From: Labrenzia sp. VG12
Lineage (GTDB): Bacteria; Pseudomonadota; Alphaproteobacteria; Rhizobiales; Stappiaceae
Direction of reading: 5' to 3'
Length of the DNA stretch: 64,000 nt
Assembly: GCF_002237595.1 (NCBI RefSeq)
Contig: NZ_CP022529.1
Span: forward strand, 5,796,001-5,860,000
The position numbers and the translations under genes are program-made. Under the pieces are notes generated by a model. That model saw only the letters and a program-made list of their open reading frames with translations, searched no databases and was not told where the DNA came from. Within the stretch, counting starts at the first letter, position 1, and every line of letters begins with the position of its first letter. This document shows, in pieces, positions 43,449-52,349 of this stretch.

Positions 43449-44081
43449 CTACCGACCGACGCACACCGGTTGAAGGCAGCCAAGCAGGCTATCGGTCAGC
43501 GTGTCGATGACCTTGGTTCTGTCCACGTGTGAACCCTGATCGCGAACAGACGCATGCATAACGGAACGGACCATGTTCATGATCACGAAAACGGTCTGGT
43601 CCAGCGGGGCTGCCTGCGCGATTTCCGGCCGCTTTGACAGGAAGGCACGGATAACTGTCGCCATCTCCTTACGGAAACCGTCTCGGTCCACCAGTTTGGA
43701 TTCTGCCGGGATCCACTCCTCGAACGCGGCATGCAATTTCGGTGACTGCAGATGCATGTCGAGATTGGCGGCAATGACGGACCGGATTGCATCGCGCAAA
43801 GGCAACACGCCGGACAGCTGCATCGCGTTCTTGACGGTGGTGAGGACGTCCTCATGGTGCCGTCTTTGAACGTCCAGAATGAGTGCGTCCTTGTTCGGAA
43901 AATACTGATAGAGCGACCCGATGCTGATGCCGGCACGTTCCGCAATTTGGTTGGTGGTGGCGCCCTCGAAGCCATGCTCCGAAAACACCTGATGGGCCGC
44001 CTCCACGATCGTTTCGACCATCAGTCGGGAGCGCAATTGCTTTGGCTGGCGACGCTGGCCAGGGTTCAGAAGTGTCGGCAC
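43449..44081 (-). CDS. TetR-family transcriptional regulator
   Basis: This 210-residue repressor has an N-terminal helix-turn-helix (about 20-65; ETIVEAAHQVFSEHGFEGATTNQIAERAGISIGSLYQYFPNKDALI, split here only as a description of extent) and an all-helical C-terminal ligand domain. It is divergent from the MipA/OmpV-like gene with 276 bases between, the usual arrangement for a local repressor, and the gap contains an AT-rich stretch (44193-44230) with an imperfect inverted repeat. The inducer is unknown. A 70-base gap precedes the downstream LprI/PAN gene on the same strand. Confidence 0.9.
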   Translation of the reverse strand: MPTLLNPGQRRQPKQLRSRLMVETIVEAAHQVFSEHGFEGATTNQIAERAGISIGSLYQYFPNKDALILDVQRRHHEDVLTTVKNAMQLSGVLPLRDAIRSVIAANLDMHLQSPKLHAAFEEWIPAESKLVDRDGFRKEMATVIRAFLSKRPEIAQAAPLDQTVFVIMNMVRSVMHASVRDQGSHVDRTKVIDTLTDSLLGCLQPVCVGR

Positions 44082-44357
44082 GAAAGTCTCTCTTCAAATG
44101 GGAATGGCCTATATCTGGCGCGAGATTGGACGGAAATGTGACCGGAACGCGAGTGACTTTCTCATGTCGTCATCGCCAATTTCTGGGCTGGTATCAGTAA
44201 GATTATATAAATCAATATCTTAATTAAACAATGTGCGCTCGAACTGCAGCCTTCCAGACCCGTCTGAACGCGAGTTTTTTGAGATCCCGCCTCCCGTCAA
44301 AGTGCCTCAACCATCCGGTTCACCGGAGGGGATCTTGTTCAACGGAGGTTGTGGGTT

Positions 44358-45209
44358 TTGTGTTCGTTTCGAAATCTATTGATGGTGCCCCTGTCGGCCT
44401 GGGCAGCGACGGGTTGTGCGGTTGCGCCGGCATTTGCCGCGGATCTGGCACAGGAGCAACCGGACTGGCCCACCGAGGAACCTGACGAGAAGGATGGTTT
44501 TCACGGGCTGGTCATTGTCGGCGGCGGCGCCATGCCGGATTACGAAGGCGCGACCGAATATGCCGCAATGCCGTTTTTCAATGCCAATCTGGAGGCTTTC
44601 GGTCTGGGGCTGGAAATCGAAGGGCCGGAAGCGGCCCTGAACCTGAGGCCCGATGCGGCCTTTCAGTTCGGGCCGGCGATCCGCTACGACATGGGGCGGG
44701 ACGGTGCCAGCAACAAGGTGGTTGACCGGCTCGACAAGATCGACGGGGCGTTCGAGGTCGGCGGGTTCGCGGCCTATCAGTTCAACGCCTTTCTGATGCA
44801 ATCCGCCGTATTCGAGATCTCGGCGGAACTGATGGCGGATATCTCAGGTGTTCATGAAGGCGTTTCCGGATCCGTCTCCGCCTCCTACATGGTGGCGGCC
44901 ACCGAACGGCTGCGGCTCGGCGCGGATGTGTCGCTGGGGCTCGCCAGTGATGGGTACATGGATACCTATTTCGGCGTGACGACTGCCGGGGCGAACCGTT
45001 CCGGTCTGGCGGCTTATACAGCCGCCGGCGGTGTCAAGGACGTCAGTCTCGGCGTCACGGCCAGCTACAATGTCACGGAGCGCTGGGGCATCGTCGGCCG
45101 GGCGTCCTATTCCAGGCTTCTTGGTGATGCTGCCGACAGTCCGATCGTCAAGAAGGAAGGATCTCCGGACCAGTTCATGGGCGGACTGGGGATTTCCTAT
45201 TCCTTCTGA
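44358..45209 (+). CDS. MipA/OmpV-family outer-membrane protein
   Basis: This protein of about 283 residues has a signal peptide (ending AFAA) and a beta-barrel body typical of MipA/OmpV: GHGLVIVGGGAMPDYEGA-like opening, alternating hydrophobic strands and a C-terminal phenylalanine (GISYSF) as BAM signal. I prefer TTG 44358, placed 9 bases after GGAGG; TTG 44349 abuts that GGAGG directly, and ATG 44382 would shorten the signal peptide. The family is linked to MltA interaction and outer-membrane stress. The divergent TetR gene may regulate it. Confidence 0.85.
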   Translation: MCSFRNLLMVPLSAWAATGCAVAPAFAADLAQEQPDWPTEEPDEKDGFHGLVIVGGGAMPDYEGATEYAAMPFFNANLEAFGLGLEIEGPEAALNLRPDAAFQFGPAIRYDMGRDGASNKVVDRLDKIDGAFEVGGFAAYQFNAFLMQSAVFEISAELMADISGVHEGVSGSVSASYMVAATERLRLGADVSLGLASDGYMDTYFGVTTAGANRSGLAAYTAAGGVKDVSLGVTASYNVTERWGIVGRASYSRLLGDAADSPIVKKEGSPDQFMGGLGISYSF

Positions 45210-45213
45210 CCAT

Positions 45214-45248
45214 CAAAAAAGCCGACGGTTTGTGCCGCCGGCTTTTTG
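45214..45248. terminator. Bidirectional Rho-independent terminator
   Basis: AAAAAGCCG-A-CGG and CCG-C-CGGCTTTTT pair across a six-base loop with one mismatch, between the converging MipA and RNA-helicase genes. A-runs and T-runs give suitable tails in both directions. Confidence 0.8.
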
Positions 45249-45254
45249 ACTTGA

Positions 45255-47315
45255 TCAGGACTTGGACTTCGCCGCCTTGCGTTCGGAGCGGGACGGCTTG
45301 TTTTTCTTGGCCGCCTTTTTCTTTGGCGGAGCGGATTTGGCCGCAGAACGGCTGCGCGGTTTGCGGCGGTCACCGTCCTCCGCATCGCCGTGCCGGCCCT
45401 TGCGTGCCGGCTGGTCGCCGCCGTCGAGATCCCGGGCCAGGGCCTTCATGTCGAGCGGCTCGTAAGCCGGGTGATGCGGCGGGGCGTCATCGTCGGAGTG
45501 GCGCCGCTTCTTGCCACGCGGGCCGTCGAACTTGTCCTTGTGGCCGCGCTTGGGGCGGTCCTTCTTCAGACTGTCTTCACGGCCGAGATTTTCATAGTCC
45601 GGCGCATCCGCACCGCGCGGGCGGCGCCTGGGCGGGCCGGAGCGGTCGCGACGGAAACCGCTTTCCTTCGGCGGAGCCGGTATCTTGCCGCCGCGGGCGT
45701 CCAGAAGCGTGATGGTGACATTGTCTTCACCGGTGCCGTCACGCTTGATCACTTCATTGAAACGCTGGCCGTGGTTGCCGGCGATCTCGAAGTAGAGTTC
45801 GTTCTGGAAGATCTTGATCGCGCCGACTTCCTTCTTGGTGACGTGACCGGCACGGCAGATCATCGGCAGGATCCAGCGCGGTTCGGCGCGCTGGCGGTGG
45901 CCAAGTGACAGCGAGAACCAGATGCCGTCCTCGAACTTGCCGGTGATCTCGGCGCTGCGGCCGCCCTTGGAACCGGCATCGCGGCCCCGAAGCGAGCTTT
46001 CGTCAAGATCGGAGACGTCTTCCGGTGCCGGCAGGCGGGACTGGCGCAGTTTCACGAAAGCTGCCGCAAGCTGTTCCGGGCTGTGCAAGGCCAGAAGTTC
46101 CAGGGCGATGGCGCGGTCTTCATCCTCCAGCTCCACGGTGAGAGCCGGGTCGGCCAGCAGCCGTTCCTTGTCCTTGGCCCGGATGTCGTCGGCAGTCGGC
46201 GCGCCTTTCCAGGTCGCGGTGATACCGGCGAAATGCAGGACCCGCTCTGCCTGGCGGCGGCGCGGGAACGGAACCATCAGCACGCATGTGCCTTTTCGGC
46301 CGGCGCGTCCGGTCCGGCCGGACCGGTGCAAAAGGGCTGCTTTACCGGTGGGCAGGTCGGCGTGAATGACCAGATCCAGATTGGGCAGGTCGATGCCGCG
46401 GGCGGCAACGTCGGTTGCAACACAGACCCGGGCGCGGCCATCCTTCATGGCCGCAAGGGCGCTGGAGCGCTGCTCCTGGCTGAGCTCGCCGGAGAGCGAG
46501 ACAATGGAAAAACCACGGTTGGCGAGGCGTGACGTCAGGCGGCTGACGGCTTCACGGGTTGAGCAGAAGACAATTGCCTTCTCCGCCTCGTAAAGGCGCA
46601 GCACATTGATGATCGCATTCTCGCGCTCGTTGGGTGCAACCGGATGGGCGATATAGTCGATGTCGCCATGTTGTTCGCGGGCGTTGATGGTCGACAGACG
46701 CACCGCATCCTTTTGGAAGCGCTTGGCGAGCTCGGCAATCGGGCGGGGAACGGTGGCGGAAAACATCAGCGTGCGCCGGTCATAGGGCGCGGCATCCAGG
46801 ATGAATTCCAGGTCTTCGCGGAAGCCCATGTCGAGCATTTCGTCGGCTTCGTCGAGAACGACGGCCTTGAGTTCCGACAGGTCAAGCGCGCCGCGTTCGA
46901 TATGGTCACGCAGGCGGCCCGGCGTGCCGACGACGATATGGGCACCGCGTTCCAGCGCGCGCCGTTCTGTGCGCGGATCCATGCCGCCAACACAGGATGT
47001 GGTGACAGCGCCTGCATCGGCATAGAGCCAGGTCAGCTCTTCCTTGACCTGCAACGCCAGTTCGCGTGTCGGGGCAATGGCAAGGGCGACCGGAGCGCCT
47101 GCCTGGCCGAGCTTGTCATCTTCGCCCAGCAGTGTCGGGGCGAGGGCCAGACCGAAGGCGACGGTCTTGCCGGAACCGGTCTGGGCAGACACCAGGAGGT
47201 CCGCTTCGGGCGGTGCGTCGGTAAGCACGCTTTCCTGGACGGGGGTGAGGCTTTCATAGCCGCGTTTCGCCAGCGCGGCCTGAAGGGCCGGGGCGACGGA
47301 AGTCAAATCGGACAT
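45255..47315 (-). CDS. DEAD-box ATP-dependent RNA helicase with DbpA-like C-terminus
   Basis: The protein has 686 residues. The N-terminal two-thirds is a DEAD-box core: Q-motif LAKRGYESLTPVQ, SAQTGSGKT (motif I), DEADEMLDMGF (motif II), FSATVPR (III) and HRSGRTGRAG (VI). About residues 465-545 resemble the DbpA/CsdA RNA-binding domain (FEDGIWFSLSLGHRQRAEPRWILP), followed by a very basic K/R-rich tail (about 590-686). Such proteins act in ribosome assembly or cold-related RNA unwinding. It is divergent from the following chemoreceptor gene. Confidence 0.93.
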   Translation of the reverse strand: MSDLTSVAPALQAALAKRGYESLTPVQESVLTDAPPEADLLVSAQTGSGKTVAFGLALAPTLLGEDDKLGQAGAPVALAIAPTRELALQVKEELTWLYADAGAVTTSCVGGMDPRTERRALERGAHIVVGTPGRLRDHIERGALDLSELKAVVLDEADEMLDMGFREDLEFILDAAPYDRRTLMFSATVPRPIAELAKRFQKDAVRLSTINAREQHGDIDYIAHPVAPNERENAIINVLRLYEAEKAIVFCSTREAVSRLTSRLANRGFSIVSLSGELSQEQRSSALAAMKDGRARVCVATDVAARGIDLPNLDLVIHADLPTGKAALLHRSGRTGRAGRKGTCVLMVPFPRRRQAERVLHFAGITATWKGAPTADDIRAKDKERLLADPALTVELEDEDRAIALELLALHSPEQLAAAFVKLRQSRLPAPEDVSDLDESSLRGRDAGSKGGRSAEITGKFEDGIWFSLSLGHRQRAEPRWILPMICRAGHVTKKEVGAIKIFQNELYFEIAGNHGQRFNEVIKRDGTGEDNVTITLLDARGGKIPAPPKESGFRRDRSGPPRRRPRGADAPDYENLGREDSLKKDRPKRGHKDKFDGPRGKKRRHSDDDAPPHHPAYEPLDMKALARDLDGGDQPARKGRHGDAEDGDRRKPRSRSAAKSAPPKKKAAKKNKPSRSERKAAKSKS

Positions 47316-47623
47316 AAAGATCTTTCAACTGCTCCGGATCATCTGCATGCCAATCAGCAGTCTACCGGATCGGGCAAATACCACACGTGCCCTTGGATGG
47401 CCGCGGCTTATATAGCCATTTGGGCGCGCCGTCCATCCTGTTAGTTTCACACCTGCCCAGGCGATATTGCATAGATTGACCAGGGATATTGCAACCGCGA
47501 ACAAATTGCCTTGGCAATTATACTGAGGGTATAATGCTGCCTATTTTTTCACCTCTAGGTTATTGAAAAAATTAACCTGCCTCCGCGTTAATCAGATGAG
47601 ATGTCCAGGTTTGGGGGCTATTG
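47316..47623. other. Divergent RNA helicase / chemoreceptor intergenic region
   Basis: This 308-base region holds no gene I can support. Its right half is AT-richer and carries the promoter candidate given separately. A direct repeat of GATATTGCA occurs near 47463-47471 and 47485-47493. Confidence 0.5.
47506..47535 (+). promoter_or_regulatory. Sigma-70-type promoter candidate for the chemoreceptor gene
   Basis: TTGCCT (47506-47511), an 18-base spacer and TATAAT (47530-47535) precede the receptor start at 47624. The -35 half overlaps a perfect inverted repeat ATTGCC-TT-GGCAAT (47505-47518), a possible operator. Confidence 0.4.
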
Positions 47624-49945
47624 ATGCTGAAGTCCATTCGCGCACAAATTGCGCTGCTGGCGATCGTGCCGCTGGTCGCTTACGCGATCGCGAGTTTCAT
47701 CGCGCTGAACGAGGCCTATACCGAAAGCAAGGTTGCATCGGATATCTATCCGACAAGTGTCGTCGCGGAAAAGGCCGAAGCGGTTTTGCACGAGCTTCAG
47801 AAAGAGCGAGGGCGCACGGCCGTAATGCTGGCAACCGACTACGCTTCAGGACCGCGGTCTGCTCTGGACAAGCAGCGGCTTGCAACCGACAAGGCCGTTG
47901 CGGACATGACCGCCTTTGTGTCGTCTTTCGAGGTCGCGAATGAAAAGCTCCTCAAGGAAGTCCGGGAGGCCAGCAAGAGTCTCGACCAAATTGCTCGGCA
48001 CAGGTCTGGCATCGATTCCAGATCCATCGACGGCAAGGGCAACATTGCCTTTTACTCCGGCAAGGTGCACAGCCTGATCAATATTGTTCAGGAGGCCCAG
48101 CACGCCAGCGCGGATCATATTTATGCGGAGCAGATGACCCCATTCCTGCTGCTGACCGAAGCGATTGAAGCGGGTGGTCTCGAGCGTGCAATCGGCGGGC
48201 AACTGTTCACCATCGTGGCAAAGACCGGCGAAGTCCCACACGAACGTTATCTGGCCTATTTTGACCGTTTGTCGGTCGAGGGGGCGTTTCTCCACGACTT
48301 CAAGCGCGTCGCCACCCCGGAAGAACTTGCCACCTACAAAGATCTGGTATCAGGACCGGCCGTCGATCAGGTGACGGAGTGGCGCAAGGTGCTGCGCACG
48401 CTGCCGGAAACGAAGGACGGTCAGGGTATTGACGGGTCCGTCTGGTTCGGCAAGGCCACAGAACGTCTCAATCTCATTCGCGACGCGTCGCATGTGATGC
48501 TCAAGGCCGCTGAAGCACGAGCCCTTGAAATTGCCGCTGCCGCAGACACGCACCTGAATTATGTATTTGCCGAAACCATCATTGTTATTCTTGTTACTCT
48601 TGCGATCTGCATCTGGACGCTGCGCAACGTCAACGGCCTTCTGGGCTCGCTGACGACGAACCTGGTTCGGATTGCGGAAGGCGACACCGACTTCAAGATG
48701 CCGCTGGCAGAACGTTCGGATGCGATTGGCGATCTGGCGCGCGCTGGCAAGATCTTCCAGGAAAATGCGCGCGTGCGGGCGTCGCTGGAAGCCGAAGCGG
48801 CGAAGGAGCGCGACAAGGAGCGCATGCGCCAGAACCATGTCGAGGACCTGATCAGGAAATTTGAAGAACTGATGGATAGCGTCACAGGCGACGTGAACCA
48901 GAAGACCGGCGACATGACCGATATTGCGTCAAGGGTGCGTGCCATTTCGCAGGACGCTTCGGGTGCCGCAACCCAGGCCAAGAACGCATCGGCTTCGTCT
49001 TCCAACAATGTTCAGACGGTTGCCGCTGCAGCGGAGGAAATGTCCGCCGCCATCCAGGAAATCATGAGCCAGTCGGAACGGGCCTCGAGCGCAACCGACG
49101 AGGCAACGGATGTCGCCAAGCGCACGGATGCAAGCGTCTCCAGCCTGGCCGAGGCGGTCGAAAAAATCGGAACGGTGGTCGAGATGATCCGCGCCATTGC
49201 GGAACAGACCAACCTGCTGGCGCTCAACGCAACGATCGAGGCCGCGCGGGCCGGGGAAGCCGGCAAGGGCTTCGCGGTGGTTGCCGCAGAAGTGAAAGAA
49301 CTGTCGACGCAGACAGCAAAGGCGACCGAGGAAATCTCAAGCCAGATTTCGTCCGTTCAGGGTCTGACCGACGAGGCGGTGGAGTCCATCAGGCGGATCA
49401 CCGGTTCCATCGAGATGATCAGTGAAGTCACTGGGGCCATCACGGCGGCCGTTGGCGAGCAGAGCGTTGCCACACAGGAGATCTCGCAGAGCATCACCAT
49501 GGCGGCCAGCGAGACCAGCAATGCCGTCAACAGCGCAGAGACCGTGGACCAGGCGATCCAGGCGACCGCCAGCGAAGCGGAATCGGTTGACCGCATCGCC
49601 GGTGAGGTCAAGCAGGTCGCCGATCAGATGGCGCACGGCATTGAGGGCTTCCTGGAAGAAATGACTCGCGACGTCGAGGAACGCCGTCGGGCCAGCCGCA
49701 AGCAGGAGATGGGGCAGCGGGTGACGCTGGTGGCCAGTGATGGTCGCTCGTATCAAACGCGCCTGATGAACAGCTCCGAAGGCGGCATTGGTGTCATGAA
49801 CTTTGAAGGCGCACATGAAGGCCTGCAGCTGACTTATGAAGACCAGTCTGGCAATGCCTATTCGATGGAAATCAAGTGGGTTCGAGACGACATCGTCGGT
49901 TTGCAGTTCCTGCATGCCATGGGCGAGAAATCCGCCGCAGCCTGA
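47624..49945 (+). CDS. Methyl-accepting chemotaxis protein with NIT sensor and PilZ domains
   Basis: This 773-residue membrane chemoreceptor has an N-terminal helix (about 6-28), then a nitrate/nitrite-sensing (NIT)-type periplasmic helical domain to about 300 (KERGRTAVMLATD, GGLERAIGGQLF). A second membrane helix (about 318-336), HAMP, and a methyl-accepting coiled coil follow, with the tip NLLALNATIEAARAGEAG near residue 530-545. The C-terminal PilZ domain (about 690-765) has RRRASRKQEMGQR and NSSEGG, close to the cyclic-di-GMP motifs, and ends without a CheB/CheR tether. Start ATG 47624; TTG 47621 is adjacent. Confidence 0.9.
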   Translation: MLKSIRAQIALLAIVPLVAYAIASFIALNEAYTESKVASDIYPTSVVAEKAEAVLHELQKERGRTAVMLATDYASGPRSALDKQRLATDKAVADMTAFVSSFEVANEKLLKEVREASKSLDQIARHRSGIDSRSIDGKGNIAFYSGKVHSLINIVQEAQHASADHIYAEQMTPFLLLTEAIEAGGLERAIGGQLFTIVAKTGEVPHERYLAYFDRLSVEGAFLHDFKRVATPEELATYKDLVSGPAVDQVTEWRKVLRTLPETKDGQGIDGSVWFGKATERLNLIRDASHVMLKAAEARALEIAAAADTHLNYVFAETIIVILVTLAICIWTLRNVNGLLGSLTTNLVRIAEGDTDFKMPLAERSDAIGDLARAGKIFQENARVRASLEAEAAKERDKERMRQNHVEDLIRKFEELMDSVTGDVNQKTGDMTDIASRVRAISQDASGAATQAKNASASSSNNVQTVAAAAEEMSAAIQEIMSQSERASSATDEATDVAKRTDASVSSLAEAVEKIGTVVEMIRAIAEQTNLLALNATIEAARAGEAGKGFAVVAAEVKELSTQTAKATEEISSQISSVQGLTDEAVESIRRITGSIEMISEVTGAITAAVGEQSVATQEISQSITMAASETSNAVNSAETVDQAIQATASEAESVDRIAGEVKQVADQMAHGIEGFLEEMTRDVEERRRASRKQEMGQRVTLVASDGRSYQTRLMNSSEGGIGVMNFEGAHEGLQLTYEDQSGNAYSMEIKWVRDDIVGLQFLHAMGEKSAAA

Positions 49946-49984
49946 CTGGCTGTCTGCTTGAAACAGTGATGCAAAATTGTATCT

Positions 49985-50033
49985 AACCGGGAAAGACTTG
50001 CGTGCGCGCAACTTTCCCGGTTGGATCTTTTTT
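49985..50033 (+). terminator. Rho-independent terminator abutting the ligase start
   Basis: AACCGGGAAAG and CTTTCCCGGTT form a perfect 11-bp stem with a 16-base loop, followed by GGATCTTTTTTT. It ends one base before the ATG of the DNA ligase gene, so the same DNA terminates the chemoreceptor transcript and forms the ligase leader. Confidence 0.75.
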
Positions 50034-50034
50034 G

Positions 50035-51690
50035 ATGCAATGCTTTTCCCAACTACTGGACAGGCTTTCCCTGGAGCCGCGCCGCCTTGCCAAGGAGGCC
50101 CTGCTTGTCCGCTATTTTAGAGACACGCCCGATCCTGACCGGGGATACGCCCTGGCAGCTCTGACCGGCGGACTGTCCTTCAAACATGCCAAACCGGCTC
50201 TTCTCAGAGGCCTGATCAGTGAGCGGGCAGACCCGCAGCTGTTCGCGCTTTCCTATGATTTTGTCGGCGATCTTTCTGAGACCATCGCGCTCATGTGGCC
50301 AAGACAGGAAAGGTCTCTGGCCGCCGCGTCGCCGGATGCACCGGGTCTTGCACAGGTCGTCGAGATGCTTGCCGGGTCTGGAAAGACAGACGTGCCTGGT
50401 CTGCTCGCCGGCTGGTTGGATGCGCTTGATGAAACAGGGCGATGGGCCTTGCTCAAGCTTGTGACAGGTGGATTGCGTGTGGGCGTATCGGCGCGTCTGG
50501 CGAAGTCTGCCGTGGCACGCTTGGGTGAACTGGAAGTGGACCGGGTCGAGGAGGTCTGGCACGGGCTGAAGGTCCCGTACGAACCCCTGTTCGCCTGGGC
50601 CGAGGGAAGGGCCGGCCCGCCCGAGACTGATGATCCGGCGCCATTCCGTCCGGCGATGCTGGCCCACCCGCTTGATGTCGAAAAGGACACACCACAGCTC
50701 GCGGCGGCGGACTTTGCAGTTGAATGGAAATGGGACGGCATTCGGGTTCAGGCCGCTGCGGGAAAAACCTCCGATGGCCAGGAGGTCAGGCGCCTTTTCA
50801 GCCGGACGGGTGAGGATATCTCCAGAGCCTTTCCGGACATAGTCGACCTGCTGGGCTTCGAAGCATCGATCGATGGAGAGCTGCTGGTGGTGTCGGAGGG
50901 CAAGGTCAGGCCGTTTTCCGATCTGCAGAAGCGGCTCAATCGCAAGACGGCCGGCCCGAAACTGTTGCGCGAGTACCCTGCCGCGATCCGTGCCTATGAC
51001 CTTCTGGCCCTGGAGGGGACGGACCTGCGCGACCGTCCCCTCGCCGACCGTCGCAAGCTGCTTGAAGATTTCGTGCAAGGACTTTCCAATCCCCGAATTG
51101 ACCTCTCGCCAATGGTGGAGGTGGCCAGCTGGGAGGAGATCACGGCGGCGCGTGCAGCTCCGCAGGATCATCTGGCTGAGGCCGACGCGGAGGCCGTTGA
51201 AGGTCTGATGCTGAAACGCTGGGATGCACCCTATGTGCCGGGCCGCCCAAAGGGGCAATGGTTCAAATGGAAGCGCGAGCCGCATCTGGTCGACGCTGTC
51301 CTGATGTATGCACAAAGAGGTCACGGCAAACGATCGTCTTTCTATTCCGATTACACGTTCGGTGTCTGGCGAGACGGGGACAACGGGCTCGAACTTGTGC
51401 CCGTCGGCAAGGCCTATTTCGGCTTCACCGACGAAGAGCTCAGGGAAATCGACCGGTTCGTGCGCAACAACACGACCAACCGCTTCGGCCCTGTGCGGGA
51501 AGTGGCCTACGGTCCCGAGACGGGCCTGGTTCTGGAAGTGGCGTTTGAGGGTCTCAATCGGTCCGGGCGTCACAAATCGGGTGTTGCCATGCGGTTTCCC
51601 AGGATCGCACGCCTTCGTTGGGACAAACCGGCTGCCGAGGCGGACCGGCTGGAAACACTGGAAGCCCTGCTGCCGCGTGAAACAGGGTGA
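50035..51690 (+). CDS. Ligase-associated (cisplatin-response) ATP-dependent DNA ligase
   Basis: The protein has 551 residues. An N-terminal DNA-binding helical domain (MQCFSQLLDRLSLEPRRLAK to about 185) is followed by the nucleotidyltransferase core, with the adenylated lysine in EWKWDGIRVQ near residue 240. The other motifs are DGELLV, EGLMLKRWDAPY (motif IV) and KWKREPH (motif V), then an OB domain with EVAFEGLNRSGRHKSGVAMRFPRI. This is the ligase of the Lhr/exonuclease/PdeM damage set, which lies 9-13 kb upstream in this window. I chose ATG 50035 by family N-terminus; GTG 50002 with GGGAAAG upstream is an alternative lying inside the preceding terminator. Confidence 0.9.
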   Translation: MQCFSQLLDRLSLEPRRLAKEALLVRYFRDTPDPDRGYALAALTGGLSFKHAKPALLRGLISERADPQLFALSYDFVGDLSETIALMWPRQERSLAAASPDAPGLAQVVEMLAGSGKTDVPGLLAGWLDALDETGRWALLKLVTGGLRVGVSARLAKSAVARLGELEVDRVEEVWHGLKVPYEPLFAWAEGRAGPPETDDPAPFRPAMLAHPLDVEKDTPQLAAADFAVEWKWDGIRVQAAAGKTSDGQEVRRLFSRTGEDISRAFPDIVDLLGFEASIDGELLVVSEGKVRPFSDLQKRLNRKTAGPKLLREYPAAIRAYDLLALEGTDLRDRPLADRRKLLEDFVQGLSNPRIDLSPMVEVASWEEITAARAAPQDHLAEADAEAVEGLMLKRWDAPYVPGRPKGQWFKWKREPHLVDAVLMYAQRGHGKRSSFYSDYTFGVWRDGDNGLELVPVGKAYFGFTDEELREIDRFVRNNTTNRFGPVREVAYGPETGLVLEVAFEGLNRSGRHKSGVAMRFPRIARLRWDKPAAEADRLETLEALLPRETG

Positions 51691-51804
51691 CGCTCTGGTG
51701 ACACTTGGCGAAAAAGCCGGGATTGGTCGTGCTTTGGCCATGGAATCATGTCAGGTCTTGAACACCTGAACACAGCCGGTGCCTGCCGGCATCGGAAAGG
51801 CGAC

Positions 51805-52335
51805 ATGATGACACGTGATACCTTGAAGACGCTGATTGCCGGTGGACTGACCGCGCTGATGCTCAGTGCTGGGGCCGCTGCGCAGGACAACATGTCCCAA
51901 GCTGATGCGGAAGCCGTAAGCGAGGGCAGACCGGACCGGTTCTCCCTGGTCGCCGTTGATGACGAGATCCTGCGCGTGGATCGTCAGAATGGCACGGTGT
52001 CGATCTGCCAGGAGCGCAATGACGCCTGGCGCTGCAACCCCGTTCCGCTTGCCGAAGAAGCCTACCTTGCGGAGATCAGCGAACTTGCTGGCGAAGTGGA
52101 CCGCCTGAGTGCCCGGCTTGAACAGCTGGAGAGTGGGGATGGCGGCCCGGACCGGCAACTGCCGCCCGGATCCGCTCTGGACCGCTCCGAACGGGACAAG
52201 GATGACACCACGTCGCTCTTGAGCGAAGAGGATGAGGAGCTTGAGAAGGTTCTCACCTTTACCGAAAGCGCAATGCGGCGCTTCTTCGGCATGGTCCGCG
52301 ACCTGCAGAAGGACCTTGACGGCGAGGGGAACTGA
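51805..52335 (+). CDS. Exported protein of unknown function
   Basis: This 176-residue protein starts MMTRDTLKTLIAGG, has a signal peptide (ending AAAQ near residue 27), then a short beta-like part (FSLVAVDDEILRVDRQNGTVSICQE) with a CNP-type cysteine pair (CQE...WRCNP). The C-terminal half is a charged coiled coil (EISELAGEVDRLSARLEQLE, then TESAMRRFFGMVRDLQKDL). RBS-like GGAAAGGCG precedes ATG 51805. It is probably periplasmic. I do not recognise a family. Confidence 0.65.
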   Translation: MMTRDTLKTLIAGGLTALMLSAGAAAQDNMSQADAEAVSEGRPDRFSLVAVDDEILRVDRQNGTVSICQERNDAWRCNPVPLAEEAYLAEISELAGEVDRLSARLEQLESGDGGPDRQLPPGSALDRSERDKDDTTSLLSEEDEELEKVLTFTESAMRRFFGMVRDLQKDLDGEGN

Positions 52336-52349
52336 GCCGGAAAAGCGCC

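Noticed and set aside
50053..51741. Minus-strand frame of about 560 codons opposite the DNA ligase
   Set aside because: It is antisense to a gene with all ligase motifs and has no recognisable domain.
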